Assembly (NCBI GenBank): GCA_001970855.1
Contig: LSSN01003361.1
Location: 1-17,555, forward strand
Length of the DNA: 17,555 bases
Direction: 5' to 3'
Source: Smittium culicis
Taxonomy: Eukaryota; Kickxellomycota; Harpellomycetes; Harpellales; Legeriomycetaceae
Shown here: in pieces, positions 1 through 11,269 of the stretch
Position numbering within the stretch: position 1 is the stretch's first letter
Layout of the letters: the number at the start of each line of letters is the position of its first letter
Position numbers and translations under genes: made by a program
Notes under the pieces: generated by a model
Databases searched by the model: none
What the model was told of the DNA's origin: nothing
What the model saw: only the letters and a program-made list of their open reading frames with translations

Positions 1-395
1 ATTTATACTTCTTCACTTATCTTCATCAAAAGTGAGATTAATTTATATTTTCACTTTCGTATCACTATGTATTAGTATAATTTATAGCTATATTTGTAGC
101 AGTAACTTTTTTATCATGTTTTATGTGTTCTGGAGTTTCATCTGACTCATTTTCACATAAGTCATATGTTACTTAGGAATTATTTGTGTGTATAATTATA
201 TGATTCTATGGGAAAGAAATTTATATGATCTTAAGATAAGTTATAATTGTAATAATATAGTAATATAAGTAAATTAAAGTTGAAAATTCGCTCAAATAGA
301 GCTTTGTAGTCAAATGAGAGTAACCTAGTTGTAAAACCACAAGGGGAAAAATTTACTGGTTATATCTGATGTGCCATTATATGCGACAAAATCAC
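1..395. other. AT-rich flank upstream of the tRNA genes, no gene seen
   Basis: No open reading frame of note and no RNA gene is visible. The stretch is very AT-rich. Just before the first tRNA there is a TATA-like ATTATATG at about 377-384, roughly 12-20 bases upstream. Such upstream TATA-like boxes help place TFIIIB at tRNA genes in some fungi, but in DNA this AT-rich the match alone means little. Confidence 0.5.
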
Positions 396-468
396 GCCTT
401 CTTGGCTCAGATGGCAGAGCGTCTGCCTAGTAAGCAGAAGGTCACCAGTTCGATTCTGGTAGAAGGCA
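396..468 (+). tRNA. tRNA-Thr (anticodon AGU), intronless
   Basis: This is a complete 73-nt cloverleaf. The acceptor stem GCCTTCT (396-402) pairs perfectly with AGAAGGC (461-467), followed by discriminator A468. The D stem is GCTC/GAGC around AGATGGCA, and the anticodon stem is TCTGC/GCAGA around the 7-nt loop CTAGTAA. This puts anticodon AGT at 429-431, read as threonine; A34 is normally edited to inosine in eukaryotes, allowing ACU, ACC and ACA decoding. The T arm is ACCAG-TTCGATT-CTGGT. The internal Pol III A box lies at about 403-414 and the B box at about 448-458. No CCA is encoded, as expected for a eukaryotic nuclear gene. It sits 2 bp upstream of a second tRNA-Thr with no T run between, so the two are probably one Pol III transcript. 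Confidence 0.96.
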
Positions 469-470
469 TT

Positions 471-550
471 GCCTGATTAGCTCAGTGGTAGAGCGTTGGT
501 CTTGTATCGTCGATAACCAAAGGTCTGGTGTTCAATCCACCAATTAGGCA
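471..550 (+). tRNA. tRNA-Thr (anticodon UGU) with an 8-nt intron
   Basis: The acceptor stem GCCTGAT (471-477) pairs with ATTAGGC (543-549), including one G-T wobble; the discriminator is A550. The D arm is GCTC-AGTGGTA-GAGC. The anticodon stem TTGGT (496-500) pairs with ACCAA (516-520), and the T arm is TGGTG-TTCAATC-CACCA. The loop closes at 7 nt only if bases 507-514 are removed, which leaves CTTGTAA with anticodon TGT (503-505), threonine. The mature RNA is 72 nt. The gene reads ACA, and possibly ACG by wobble, complementing the AGU isoacceptor just upstream. The two genes differ in most stems, so they are not a fresh duplication. The A box is at about 478-489 and the B box at about 529-539. 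Confidence 0.95.
507..514 (+). other. tRNA-Thr(UGU) intron, 8 nt
   Basis: The intron TCGTCGAT lies between tRNA positions 37 (A506) and 38 (A515), the canonical site for eukaryotic nuclear tRNA introns. G512, third from the 3' splice site, can pair with C501 (position 32). This is the conserved anticodon-intron (A-I) pair recognised by the tRNA splicing endonuclease. Eight nucleotides is near the short end of the known range. Confidence 0.88.
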
Positions 551-558
551 TTACCATG

Positions 559-562
559 TTTT
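559..562 (+). terminator. Pol III terminator (TTTT) of the tRNA-Thr pair
   Basis: The first run of four T residues after either tRNA lies 9 nt past the second one. There is no T4 run inside or between the two tRNAs, so Pol III started at the first gene would read through both and stop here. Four Ts is a minimal terminator; fungi often prefer five or more. Confidence 0.65.
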
Positions 563-1188
563 ATTGTGTATTATCGAATTGTAAATTATCTCTTACTAGT
601 TTTAGAAGTTTCGAATTAGTTGTTTTGTAGATTCAAATTTATTTAGTAAAAGGTTATAACGGAGAACCAAAAAAATTTTTGTATCTCTTTTGAAATATAA
701 TGAATTATAAGAAAAAATATAATAAACTGAATAAAAATATGATTTTAATTGGTTAGTTAGCATAGTTAATCAATAAAAACTATAGGATTTAAAAATTTTA
801 TTAACTTGTATGTTATCCAATTAAATTTTCTAATCGAAATTAATGCATTACTCAAGAAACAATTTGTGACTGTTTTTCATGGGTATTTGGTTTTCTGGTG
901 TAAACTAGATAAAATTTTGGTTTCACCATAAATTCTAATGTAAAATATTTTTAATTTAATATAAAATAAAGGTATTTCTTATGAATAGAAAAAAATTAAT
1001 AGAAAAAACTCCGCAAATTGAAATAACCACCCATATATACTGTAAATTTTTGTGTTTTTTTACTTTCTGAATTTAATAATAATTATTTAAACCTATCATA
1101 TTTTTAAAAAAACTTTAATATAATATGAGTAAAAATTAATATATTGATCAAATTTTCCAATATTCACAGACTAAATTTACTCTCGTAA

Positions 1189-1210
1189 TATATATATGTG
1201 TGTGTGTGTG
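1189..1210. repeat. (TA)4(TG)7 dinucleotide microsatellite
   Basis: An 8-bp TA run passes directly into seven TG units. TG repeats can adopt Z-DNA, and such tracts vary in length between strains. No gene is nearby. Confidence 0.9.
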
Positions 1211-4200
1211 TTTTAAATCTCACAGTCAACACCTTTTCATCTTATAGTAAAAATCTGAATACTTAATTTTTTTTAATTTTGTGATGTCTTTTTTAGATTA
1301 ATTCTATCATCTAGGCTGTTTAAATATTGAGCATGACTTACAATATTAATCAGTTTAATAATTAGAACAGCAAAAAAATCTTAAAAAACCAAGGAAGTAT
1401 TAATTATCATTTTGATTAAAATTTTTATTTTTAGTTATATTTTTTTTATTAGTTAAAATCGACTAATTTAATATTATTTTCTAACTTGAGTTATTTTTTA
1501 CTAATCGAAGATTCTTCTAATTTTTTTTTAATTGGTTGAATTTTAACTAATTATTTTTTATTTGTTTTATGAACTAGATAAAAATAATTAAGACATATTT
1601 AAAACTAAAAAAACCAAATATAACGTTTTTTAGATTTTTCAAAGCAAATGAAACCTTCTTTAAAAATCGAAATTGTAATAATTTAAATAATAAAAGATTA
1701 TAAATATTATTATAACTAAAAGCCTCAAAGGGAAAATTAAACGAATAAGCACCAAATGAAAAATCAAAGTTGAAAAATAATAATAAAAGATAATTAGTGA
1801 CTCGATATCGAAAGCTGGCCAGAAAACGTTAATACAAGTTCAAAAATATTTAATATTAAAATCTAAAATTAATCAATAGTCTCTACCCTCGGTTTTATAT
1901 TTATTGTATATTTAGTATTAATCTTAGAAATTAGAGAAGCCTGTTTTAAAGAAATAATAAATCGATTAAAACATTTATTAATAAAAAGTATCAGTTGATT
2001 GTAACCAATTTATCTATTTATTATTTTATTTATAGTTACCGAATTAAGTCTCGGATTATGACTCGAATTTATATCTTAATATTTCTTATATTGGAATTAT
2101 CTGATTTATGATATTTTTTGTATTTAAATGTAAGCTAATAAATTTTTAACCTTATTAATATATACTTATCATTATTTTTTATCTCTTAATGACAAAACTT
2201 CATTTATAAATGCTAAAAATGTGTCATTAGAGAAATACATTTAGATTTTAACTAAGATTCTATAAAAAAAATCCAGCGATTATTTTTATTTTACACTGGT
2301 ATATAAAATTTTTTTACTCCGGTAATATAATTTTCGACTAAAATTAGTTTTTTATTTTAGGTCATGATTAATAAATTTTAAAATCTCGATTTATAAACGA
2401 ATTTATTTAAATAAATTGTAAATAATTTTCATTCATTAAGTTATTAAAATTTAGATAACCGAAATTATTTTATCACAGTTATCTAATCGGTCTAAATATG
2501 AACTTATTTATCAGTATTTCCAATAAAGAAACTTTTTATTAATAACTTTATTTATTTATATTTTTATATTTATTTATATAAAAATTAAATGTAATTCACT
2601 TTTTAAATAATAAACTTTCTATATTGGTAAAAATATTATATTAAATATCAAATGATAATTATAATAATAATAAAAATTAAAATGTAATTGATTTATAAAT
2701 AATATATTGATTTAAATTTATTTGAGGTCAATTAATAGTGATTTTTATATATATTTGAACACTTTTATCTATAAAATATCTCATAAATTTAAATAAATAT
2801 TCTAGTTGATAAATTTTCTTATTGAAGCATAAATTATGGATTCCAAGTAAATTACTTAGTACTTATAGTATATTTTCTTATAATTATTTTAAAATAAAAT
2901 ACTTTTAAATTCCCGATCTAAGAGTTCATTTAATTCCTATTTTGAAAAAATTGGTCATAACTAAGAAAATTAATTATTAAGAATCTAAAACTAAAATAAA
3001 GATAGATAACCTCTGTATCTAAAATTCTAACGTCATTTAATCGTGAATTTTTTTTGGCGCTATAACTATATTGAAAATTTTAGTAGATTTTATTTTTGAG
3101 ATTTTTACTAGTTTTATTACATAATTATGTATTTTCGATATTTTAAAATGCTTTTTAAATCTTATTACAGCGATCGATGTAAGTAAAATGAAATTATACT
3201 CAAAAAAAATCACTATTTATAATTAAACCATAAGTTTTTCTGTTTTAAGCCTGTCGATGTGCTATATCTCTATTTATTTAAACTAGGAAATATTGAGAAT
3301 TTTTATTAGATTTTCAATTTTTAAAATATCATTACTTTGGATTAAATTATAATAGACTATTATGAACAGTTTACTTATCTAATTTATTATTTAGTCTCGA
3401 TTACAACTTTTAAATATTTTTTCAGTAAAAGAATCCATGTTTTAGTTCGAGAAATTAATAAAAATAATTGAAACTCTTAACTGCCAAAAAATTTAAAGTT
3501 GCTGGTCTTATGCTGTAATTAAAATGAAGTTTAAACAAAAAAGAATAAAACTATCATTTTGAATTGAAAAAAAATCCAGGTGTAGCGGGAAAAAAATTCT
3601 GATTATTTTATTGCATATAAAAAAAATTTTGTAATTAAGAGCTTATTATCACGATACGCTATTATCTTCTTTAGATCTTAAGAATTCTCGATAAGATTTT
3701 GGATAAATAATTAAATTTTTTGTTTGGCTCTGGTCACCTTTTTTTTTTTTGGAGGATTCTAAATATTTGAAAAATAATTTTCCATTGCTTGATTAAATTA
3801 TTTATATTATACTAGAAATAATTAGAATTAATAAAGTGTTATTAAAAAATAAAATGTACCTGGATAGTTTTTTTAAAAAAATTTTTAATTGAAAAAAAAT
3901 TTTTTATAAAATAAACTTTCTAAAAATAAAATGCGTTTTATCAAAAAAGAAATTTCATAAATTGAAAAATTATTAATAATTTTAAAATTCTCTACTAAAT
4001 ATGGCTTTCTAGGAAATTTTCGCGATTTTTTATGCTTTATAAAATTTAATTTATTAATCTGAATAAAATTATTCCTTTTAATTCTTTTACCAATGTTTAC
4101 GATTCGAATTTTGATATAATAAAATATTAAGTGTTATAATGATATTTATATTAAATGAAAATATCACTTTATGTAATATATACATTATTTACCTTTTTTT

Positions 4201-4716
4201 GTGTTAGTATAAAATTAATTCGACTAATTATATTATCATTGAATTTTTTTGCTAAAAAAATAAAAGTTTATCCTTTTTTTTTTACGTTAGTTTTAATATT
4301 TAAAAAAATTTTTTTTGATTCATTTAATAGTTTTTTCTTTAATTGATAATTTTAGCTAATTTTATATTATATAAATTATATGCTATTCATATTTCAATAT
4401 TTCAATATTTTGCTAGCCTAATATCAAATTTTATAATAACATATAATTAGATTGGATAAAAGCTTTAAACTTGATTTAAATGAAAAAAATTCATTATGCG
4501 GTCAGAAAAAAATTTTATTAAAAATCTTGAAAAATAATTTTATATTAAAAGTATGAAAATTTATAGGTGCTTAATCTGAGCTTTTTATTTAAAATTTTAG
4601 GTAATATTTTATAATAAACACAGTTAAACTATAATTATCGTAAATAAGTATGATGTAATATTACTTGAATAAATTTTCATTCTTCACAAACTGGGACCAA
4701 ATTATTATGAATGAAT

Positions 4717-4732
4717 TTAATTAATTAATTAA
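4717..4732. repeat. (TTAA)4 short tandem repeat
   Basis: Four uninterrupted TTAA units form a fully self-complementary 16-bp tract. This is probably slippage in AT-rich DNA. Confidence 0.8.
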
Positions 4733-5918
4733 TAATTTAGAGATATTTTTTCATATTTTTTTTGTATATATCCTCTAATATTTTCTGAAATTTAAGAATA
4801 TTCATTTAATATTTCAAATTCATTCATGTAGCTATTAAGCCGATTTTGTTTAAAAACATATACTATGTGATAATTAAAATTAAAACTGTATCAAAATGGG
4901 TTTTATTTTAATATATTGAAATTAATACCCGATATAATAAAAATAAAATATAATTTTAACTTTTGAATCATTAATTAATATTAATTATCTTATTAAGAAG
5001 TAAATTTTAACTATTATTTTTAGATATTAAAAATTTTTTTACCACTTTAAAATATTTTAAAATTCAAAGAATTTATTCTAATATTTTTACAGCTTTTATT
5101 ATATAAATTATCGGATTATTGGATGATATAAAAAATTATGAAGAATATTTTATACAGAATTAATTAGCGAAACAATCGATATCACAAGAATGAAAATTTT
5201 AAAGTATAAATTCAGTTAAAAGGGGTATTATAATTTTATAAATTTACTAAAGTTTTTTTTTAAAAATTCCAATATAATCGTACAATATGTAAATGATAAA
5301 AATTCAAATAAATACATCGATTGATCAAGAATTTATTCAAGTATTGATAAATATAGTAGATTTTGAGAAATTTTAAAAGCTCTAGAAAAAATTAAATCAT
5401 AAATTTTGTCAAAATTTAGAAAAATATTCAAATTTATCGTCGATTATTCTAATACCGAGACCAATATATAGAAAATCTCGAGCAAATTCTGAATTTTCAT
5501 TTTTTATCTGCCGTTTTTCAGATTATCCTAATTATAGTTATAGTTCTTTATATAACAAAAAATATGAATGCCTTTGTGGATTTTGGTACTTTCCAAGTAT
5601 AAATGAATTATTTAAATTTAAATTGATACTATTAAAGATTGATGCTGAAATAAATTATTTGTCTATGCTTAAATGCTCGTGGACCGTCAGAATGCATTCA
5701 ATTAATGGAATTTGTGAATTAAAACCTCCTATTAAATTATTTGATTCACGCACTTAAATTTTTATGTCCTTCAAAGTAATCAATTGTCTTAAGAGAAAAT
5801 GTAGTTTTAATTTTCAACTTATTGTAACATAATGGACTAAATAATTGATACAACTTAATCAATATTTTCTTTTATTTTATCATCACAGTCCAATAAATAT
5901 ATTAAGAGTTTTATTTTT

Positions 5919-6000
5919 CCGGAGACAGCTATCTGCGTAAAACTATACGCTCCTTGGAACTATCAGTTTCTTTGAATGTCTTCGAAGAGTCAGTGAGCCC
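5919..6000. other. GC-richer island in the AT desert, foldable
   Basis: About 80 bases stand out at roughly 45% GC against 15-22% around them. There is a short hairpin GCGTA-AAACTA-TACGC (5935-5950), possibly extended by GGA/TCC at 5921-5923 and 5951-5953 across an internal loop, and a perfect 10-bp palindrome TCTTCGAAGA (5979-5988). I see no tRNA fold, no convincing C/D-box pair and no open frame. It could be a small structured RNA, a protein-binding element or a surviving remnant of an older sequence. I do not recognise it. Confidence 0.4.
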
Positions 6001-6655
6001 TTTATTAATACTTTCTTTAGTCATAGTAAATATAAATGTTTTTATTTACTTTTATATACTTTTATTATTTTTTTTTTTAGATTATATAATTATTTTTGTT
6101 AATTTATAATTTATTTGTTTGAATTTTAATAATTAAAATTGGATTGAGTAAAAATTTTAGTGAAATAAAATTAATGCTTAATTGAGTTATAATTAAATAT
6201 TATAGTAAATTATTTGTTGTATTAATGAGGTTTAATATAATTTGTAAATTTATTAGTTTTTGGCTAGATATTGAATTGTTAATGAATTCTTTTTTTTAAA
6301 AAAATCTGGCGCTTTTTTTTTCTAACTGTCAGAATTTTATCATTTATTTAAAGTTTTATTTATTTTTTACATTTTTTATATTTTTGAACTTAGCAGTCGA
6401 TTTATTTATTTATTTTTTATCGCTATAAGTTTAAGTATAAATAATTTTCATTAGGTTTATTGATGATCTGCAAATTGTTAGTTAGCAGATAAGTTTTATA
6501 AGAAGTGGATTAGTAATATTTAGCAAATATTAATTGCATATCCACCAATTAAAATTTACTTAGTTTAATATAAGCTCAGAATATTATTTATTACTATTTT
6601 TTTGTTTTATTAAAAACGCCAAGATTTACAAATAAGCACTAGTTTGAGTTTCATC

Positions 6656-6680
6656 TGGAAGTTCTTGTTCAGAACTTCCA
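6656..6680. repeat. Perfect 10-bp inverted repeat with a 5-nt loop
   Basis: TGGAAGTTCT (6656-6665) is followed by TGTTC and then AGAACTTCCA (6671-6680), its exact reverse complement. The stem is 40% GC, higher than the surroundings, and has no mismatch. As RNA or single-stranded DNA it would form a compact hairpin. There is no adjacent gene to make it a terminator, and its role is unknown. Confidence 0.85.
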
Positions 6681-9031
6681 CAAATATATTTGATTAATTT
6701 GACATGGATCATATATAAATATATTAGTACTTATTTTATTTTAATTTAAAATAAAACTCGCAGAAAAATAGATATTAAAATATCTAATTTAAAATAATAT
6801 AGGCGTTTAATAATGAAATAAAATAATTTTGAGATAAAATCGAACGATCATATACTATATGAAAATAAGTGATAACATTCCATTTAAAAACTAGGGTATT
6901 CACGCAAATTAATATTTAAAACTGCTCAAAAAAAATTTTTTGTCAGCCTAAATTTAGATTTTTTATTATTTATATCAAAAAAAGAAAATTTAATGGATGA
7001 AAAATAAATATTGATGCTAATTATATAAATAGCGAAGTACATTCAATTTTTTAAATTCATTTAAAAAGCTATTGGGATAATAATATGTACTTTATTTTTT
7101 TCTTTCGCTTATTGTATACATAACCAAAAAGTAATAACACATTATTAAGAATCCTAAAATTAAGATAAAAAATCTAATTGATGATATATATTAACGCATT
7201 TATGGTGGGAGGAGTAAAACTTCAGTATTATAAAATTTTTTTTTGATAAAAAAAATATCTAAACGATTTATCACTTCTTGAGGTATATGCAATAGCCAAA
7301 ATTTTTTTAAAGTAGAATTATAAATAATATCTTAATTGTAAATAAAAAAAGCCATTTGTTGTTTGATTATGGTTAATTTAGATAAAATTTATTTTATAAT
7401 TAAAAAATCAAGAAAGGTGTTTATAAAGATTAAAAAAATTCTTATAAAATATATTTTACTGAAAAGTGCTTAATTAATCTAGATAAAATTAATTTTGAAA
7501 AATCAGGGGTTTGATAAATATATTTTTTAAGAAGGTAAAACTTCAGTTTAACTAAAAATTTGAAAATTTTCATATTGCGGGTACTTGTTGATTTAATATT
7601 TGACAAAATAGAAATATTTAATGATCAGATATTAAAATATATACTGGATAGTGTATATACCGATGTATTCATTGGATATAGTGGTTATCTAACTTATAAT
7701 TTAGTTGATCGAGTACAGATAGCAACTTAATTTTTTATTTTCAATAATTTAATTTTTTTTTGGAAATAATTAAATTCAGCATTGATAGATAAATTCTAAA
7801 ATTAAAAAAATGATAAATGAATTTTTTATACAAAAGACGGCTATTGATATATTTTTTTTATAGAGTTGTAATTAATTCAAAAAAAATTCAAAAACTCGGA
7901 ACTGGATTAAAAATGATAATATTTTATAGTAAATTATATTTGGATTTGTATTCTTGATCATATATCCATTATTGAGATTATAATAATTTCAGATTATTTA
8001 TTTTGAACTATAGCTTTATTGATTATATATAACATTTATCAATCTAATATTACCTCCAAAAAATCAAAACAAAATTAGATGTTACAACATAAACTTTATA
8101 TTAAAATTCGTTGTTTCAAATACGTATCTAATAGCTTTTGACACAATTTTTTAGCATTTATATCTTGCATTTCTGTTTACGAAATTATTAAACAGAAAGA
8201 TACTGAAGAAATTTGAGAGTTAATCATTTTAAATTAAACTGAAACCCTGAAAAATATTACAAAAAATTATTGAGACATGTATATTTATGATTATTAAATT
8301 TAGCTGTACTTTATATATATTGAAATCTGGAGATTTTCGAAAAATAGTAAGCTATATCTGTTTATTAAAAAATTTAGTTGAAGGTATATATATTCACTAG
8401 CTAGAAATATTCTAAAATGATTATATTAATAGTTCAGCTAAATTATAATCGGATAATATTATGCAAATAAAAATTATATGGATGAAAAGAAATTATTTAT
8501 GATTAAGATATGATATGATTCTGGGCCATATTTTCATAATAAATTGACTTGAAAAATATTTTAATTTTATAATTTTTAATGAAAAACTGTCCAAAAATTT
8601 TCAAAAATTGTATTATTATTATATATAGCTAACTAAAATATTGATTGGTAATTTGTATTATATAAAAATTACAAAAATTCAAGTTTTTTGATAGTTTTCA
8701 AGGTAAAGTATCAGAATTTTATATCAATTTTTATCAGTAACTGTATTTAATAATGAAAATGAAACCCGTGTTATTATTGGTACATAATATATAATAAAGA
8801 AAAAAGAACAAAAAAGTTTAAGGGCTTTATTATTGGAAATCAGCTATATCAATCAATTGTGTGGCGTGTTAATGAAGTAACATATATATGATAATTACGT
8901 GGTGAAAGTATATAGTGATTTTTTTATTTAAAACTAGAATTAGAGAGAGAGAATATTATTTTATTGGATGCAAATTCGAAAATTAAAGAGCGATTTAAAC
9001 ATGTGGTAAAATTAAATCTAACATAAACCTC

Positions 9032-9051
9032 GGAGGGAATGGAAGGAGGGG
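9032..9051 (+). other. G-rich polypurine tract
   Basis: Twenty bases are purine except for T9040 and contain GGG, GG, GG and GGGG runs. A two-layer G-quadruplex is conceivable on the + strand. It sits at the transition from the AT desert to the higher-GC stretch. Confidence 0.45.
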
Positions 9052-10421
9052 TTTATTGAAAAACGAATATATTATCAGAGATCGGAACAATTGAATGCGC
9101 TGCTAAGTGTGATTTATCGGGTATACGAAGAGGGCGAGACACTTTTTTATTTTTATTTTTTATAAAAATTAAAGATGTAAGTGTTTTAATGATTTGCAAT
9201 CTTTGAGCATATTCAATAAAAAGGTGATTTCCAGAATAAGTATTATTTTGATAATTTTATTGAGGTTAGTGAATAAAAGAAAAATATCAAAGACTTGAGT
9301 TCAGATATATTTTTATTGAATTGAAGGCAATTAAATGACTTGCGTATTGCTGAATGCGCGTTTAATTAGTAGAATTTGTGTTATTTTTTTTTCAGGATGA
9401 ATGATTGCTTGAGTTAGTTATAGTTACATATATTTTGGAAAGGTGCTGGATTAGGGAATATCGAGCTAGTTAAAAAAGTAATATATTTTCATCGAGAATG
9501 GAACTATCTCGAGAGTATTGAGATAATGAGATGAAGATTATCGACTGTGTTTTCTAATAGCAGTCAAGATCAATCAACAAATTAGCTGCATTAATTAATC
9601 ATATCTTTAAAAGGAGAATAAATGGAATAAAGTAAAAAAAAGGTAAAATAGAAAAAAATACAGTTATTAAAACGTGATAAAGTTTGGAAGAAGAAAGGTC
9701 AATTATAGTGTATATGGCAACTAGAACTTTAAAATACTTACTGTTTCATATAATTTTTGGCGAATAGACAGCTGTATTAATCCAAAAATGCTTAAAGATC
9801 TACTTTTTTTTTGTTATTTCGGCAGAAAGCGTGATTATTCGCGGAGATGTTAAATTCATTTATTTTTAACTATTCAAGAGTTGCGTGATTACTGATAAGG
9901 CAAACAGATTTACATAGATTCTTTATAATTGATAATTCCTGGAGTAACGAAGATGGAGGAAGATCCATCTTTGCTAAAAAAAATAACAAATCAGCCTTCA
10001 ATAATAAAAATCCAAATCGAATAAAATCATATTAGTATGCAGTGAGTTTTTTTTTTTCTATTTGAGGATTAATCGATCTCCGTGAGATTGTGCATAAAAG
10101 GAAAGGGTAAAACGTTTTATTACCGAATTAAGATTGTTTGATCTATGATTATCGATTAAAAGTATCCTTACAACAGACTGCTTTATAGAATTACCGGGTA
10201 TGGAAATTATTTTATAAATGAGCGCGTATTGTTATTTTTTGAGATTTACTAACATCGCATATTAGCAGCCAATTGTATAAAGATGATATCACTTCAATAC
10301 GTGGATTGCAGATTAAATGCTATTTACGCGAATTTGGGCATAAAAATAGAGGGATTTAATTATTTTATTTTATTTTTGGAAATTTGAGTTTAGATTGAGT
10401 GAAGACATGCTGAAGCGCTCC

Positions 10422-10445
10422 AAAAAAAAAAAAAAAAGAAAAAAA
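10422..10445. repeat. Poly(A) tract, A16-G-A7
   Basis: This is the longest homopolymer run in the window: sixteen A, one G, seven A. Such tracts resist nucleosome wrapping in yeasts. A retroposed poly(A) tail is an alternative, but I see no recognisable element upstream of it. Confidence 0.9.
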
Positions 10446-11220
10446 GTGGTGACTAGAGATTTCAAATGTACTGCCTTCAAACTAATTCCATTGCTGTACA
10501 CTTGCTATTTGCACATATTTTTAGTTCAAACTACAATCGGATTTTCGACCAAATCCATTCAAATTACATACTAACGACTTGTGTATCATGTTAAAAATAA
10601 ATTTTAAGCTGTAAAATAAAAAATAAAGGAACCTTCCAAGCAAATAAAAAAAAATTCAACTAAACGTATCACGATTTCAATTTTTTTTTTTTACGAAATT
10701 GAAGTATTTGATGAGTTGAATTATGTATCGAATGATATTATCTAAAGCTTTCAACAGAGGGAGAAAGAAAGAGCTTGTTGTAAAAGTCAGGAGTGGGTGA
10801 TATGGTGTAAATTGTCAGAGGAGTTTGGGTGTTGTGACAATATATATAGGTGGTGTTTATGCTTCAATTATAAATCGCTTTAATTTGGCGGTTCAGGTGT
10901 TTAGTGTCTATACCAGTAAGAATCGGAAATTAACAATTATTACAAACCTTTCTCCGTTCTATTTCGCACTAGCAAATAGGTATTTATAGTCTATTTTCAA
11001 AGTATCAAAAAAAAAAAACAATTCGCGCCTTGATAAAAAGTCACTTGATTGCTTTTTCAAGAATCCGTGTATTTTTTATACAAAAATGCGCAGTTGACAT
11101 CTCTAATACACGCAATCCATCTTGATACCCTTCATTACACCATCAAAAAAGAAAGCGCTTCGAAACCAAAGATTGTGGAATTAAAGTTTATTATAAAAAT
11201 ATTTATGGAGTTGGTATAAA

Positions 11221-11269
11221 GGTCTTGGAGGGAGTTGCTACTCAATAGAACACAATCACATTCAAGACC
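11221..11269. other. Inverted-repeat stem in a GC-rich island
   Basis: GGTCTTGGA (11221-11229) can pair with TTCAAGACC (11261-11269), nine pairs with one G-T wobble. Inside the loop, GAGT-TGCT-ACTC forms a small second hairpin. The surrounding bases, about 11205-11340, are the most GC-rich non-coding part of the window; the line at 11221 has 28 G+C of 60. No open frame and no tRNA or known RNA signature is visible. It may be a structured RNA, but stems of this size can arise by chance. Confidence 0.35.

Larger units (their letters stand above)
551..8900. other. Gene-free AT desert (about 8.3 kb)
   Basis: I found no coding region, tRNA or other recognisable RNA gene here on either strand. Sample 60-base lines give 9-13 G+C each (lines at 1021, 2101, 4021, 4081, 5041), that is 15-22%. 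Stop codons are dense in all frames. The longest ATG-started frame, 4155-4346, is a low-complexity F/I/L/K peptide that I reject as a gene. The right boundary is gradual and set by eye near 8.9 kb, where G-rich and purine-rich segments appear. Exceptions inside are listed separately: a microsatellite, a GC-richer island at 5919-6000 and a hairpin at 6656-6680. It could be a GC-trough centromere, decayed repeat DNA or plain intergenic drift; the sequence alone does not decide. Confidence 0.7.

Noticed and set aside
41..51. ATTTATATTTT, exact match to the S. cerevisiae ARS consensus
   Set aside because: Matches recur in this AT-rich DNA (for example near 2568), so one match carries no information.
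1448..1551. Inverted repeat ATTAGTTAAAA/TTTTAACTAAT
   Set aside because: An 11-bp pure AT-rich match across about 80 bases is expected by chance here.
4155..4346. ATG-started 63-codon frame on the + strand
   Set aside because: It is low complexity, almost only F, I, L, K and S, in 15-20% GC DNA, with no similarity I recognise and no promoter context. T-rich stretches give such hydrophobic frames by chance.
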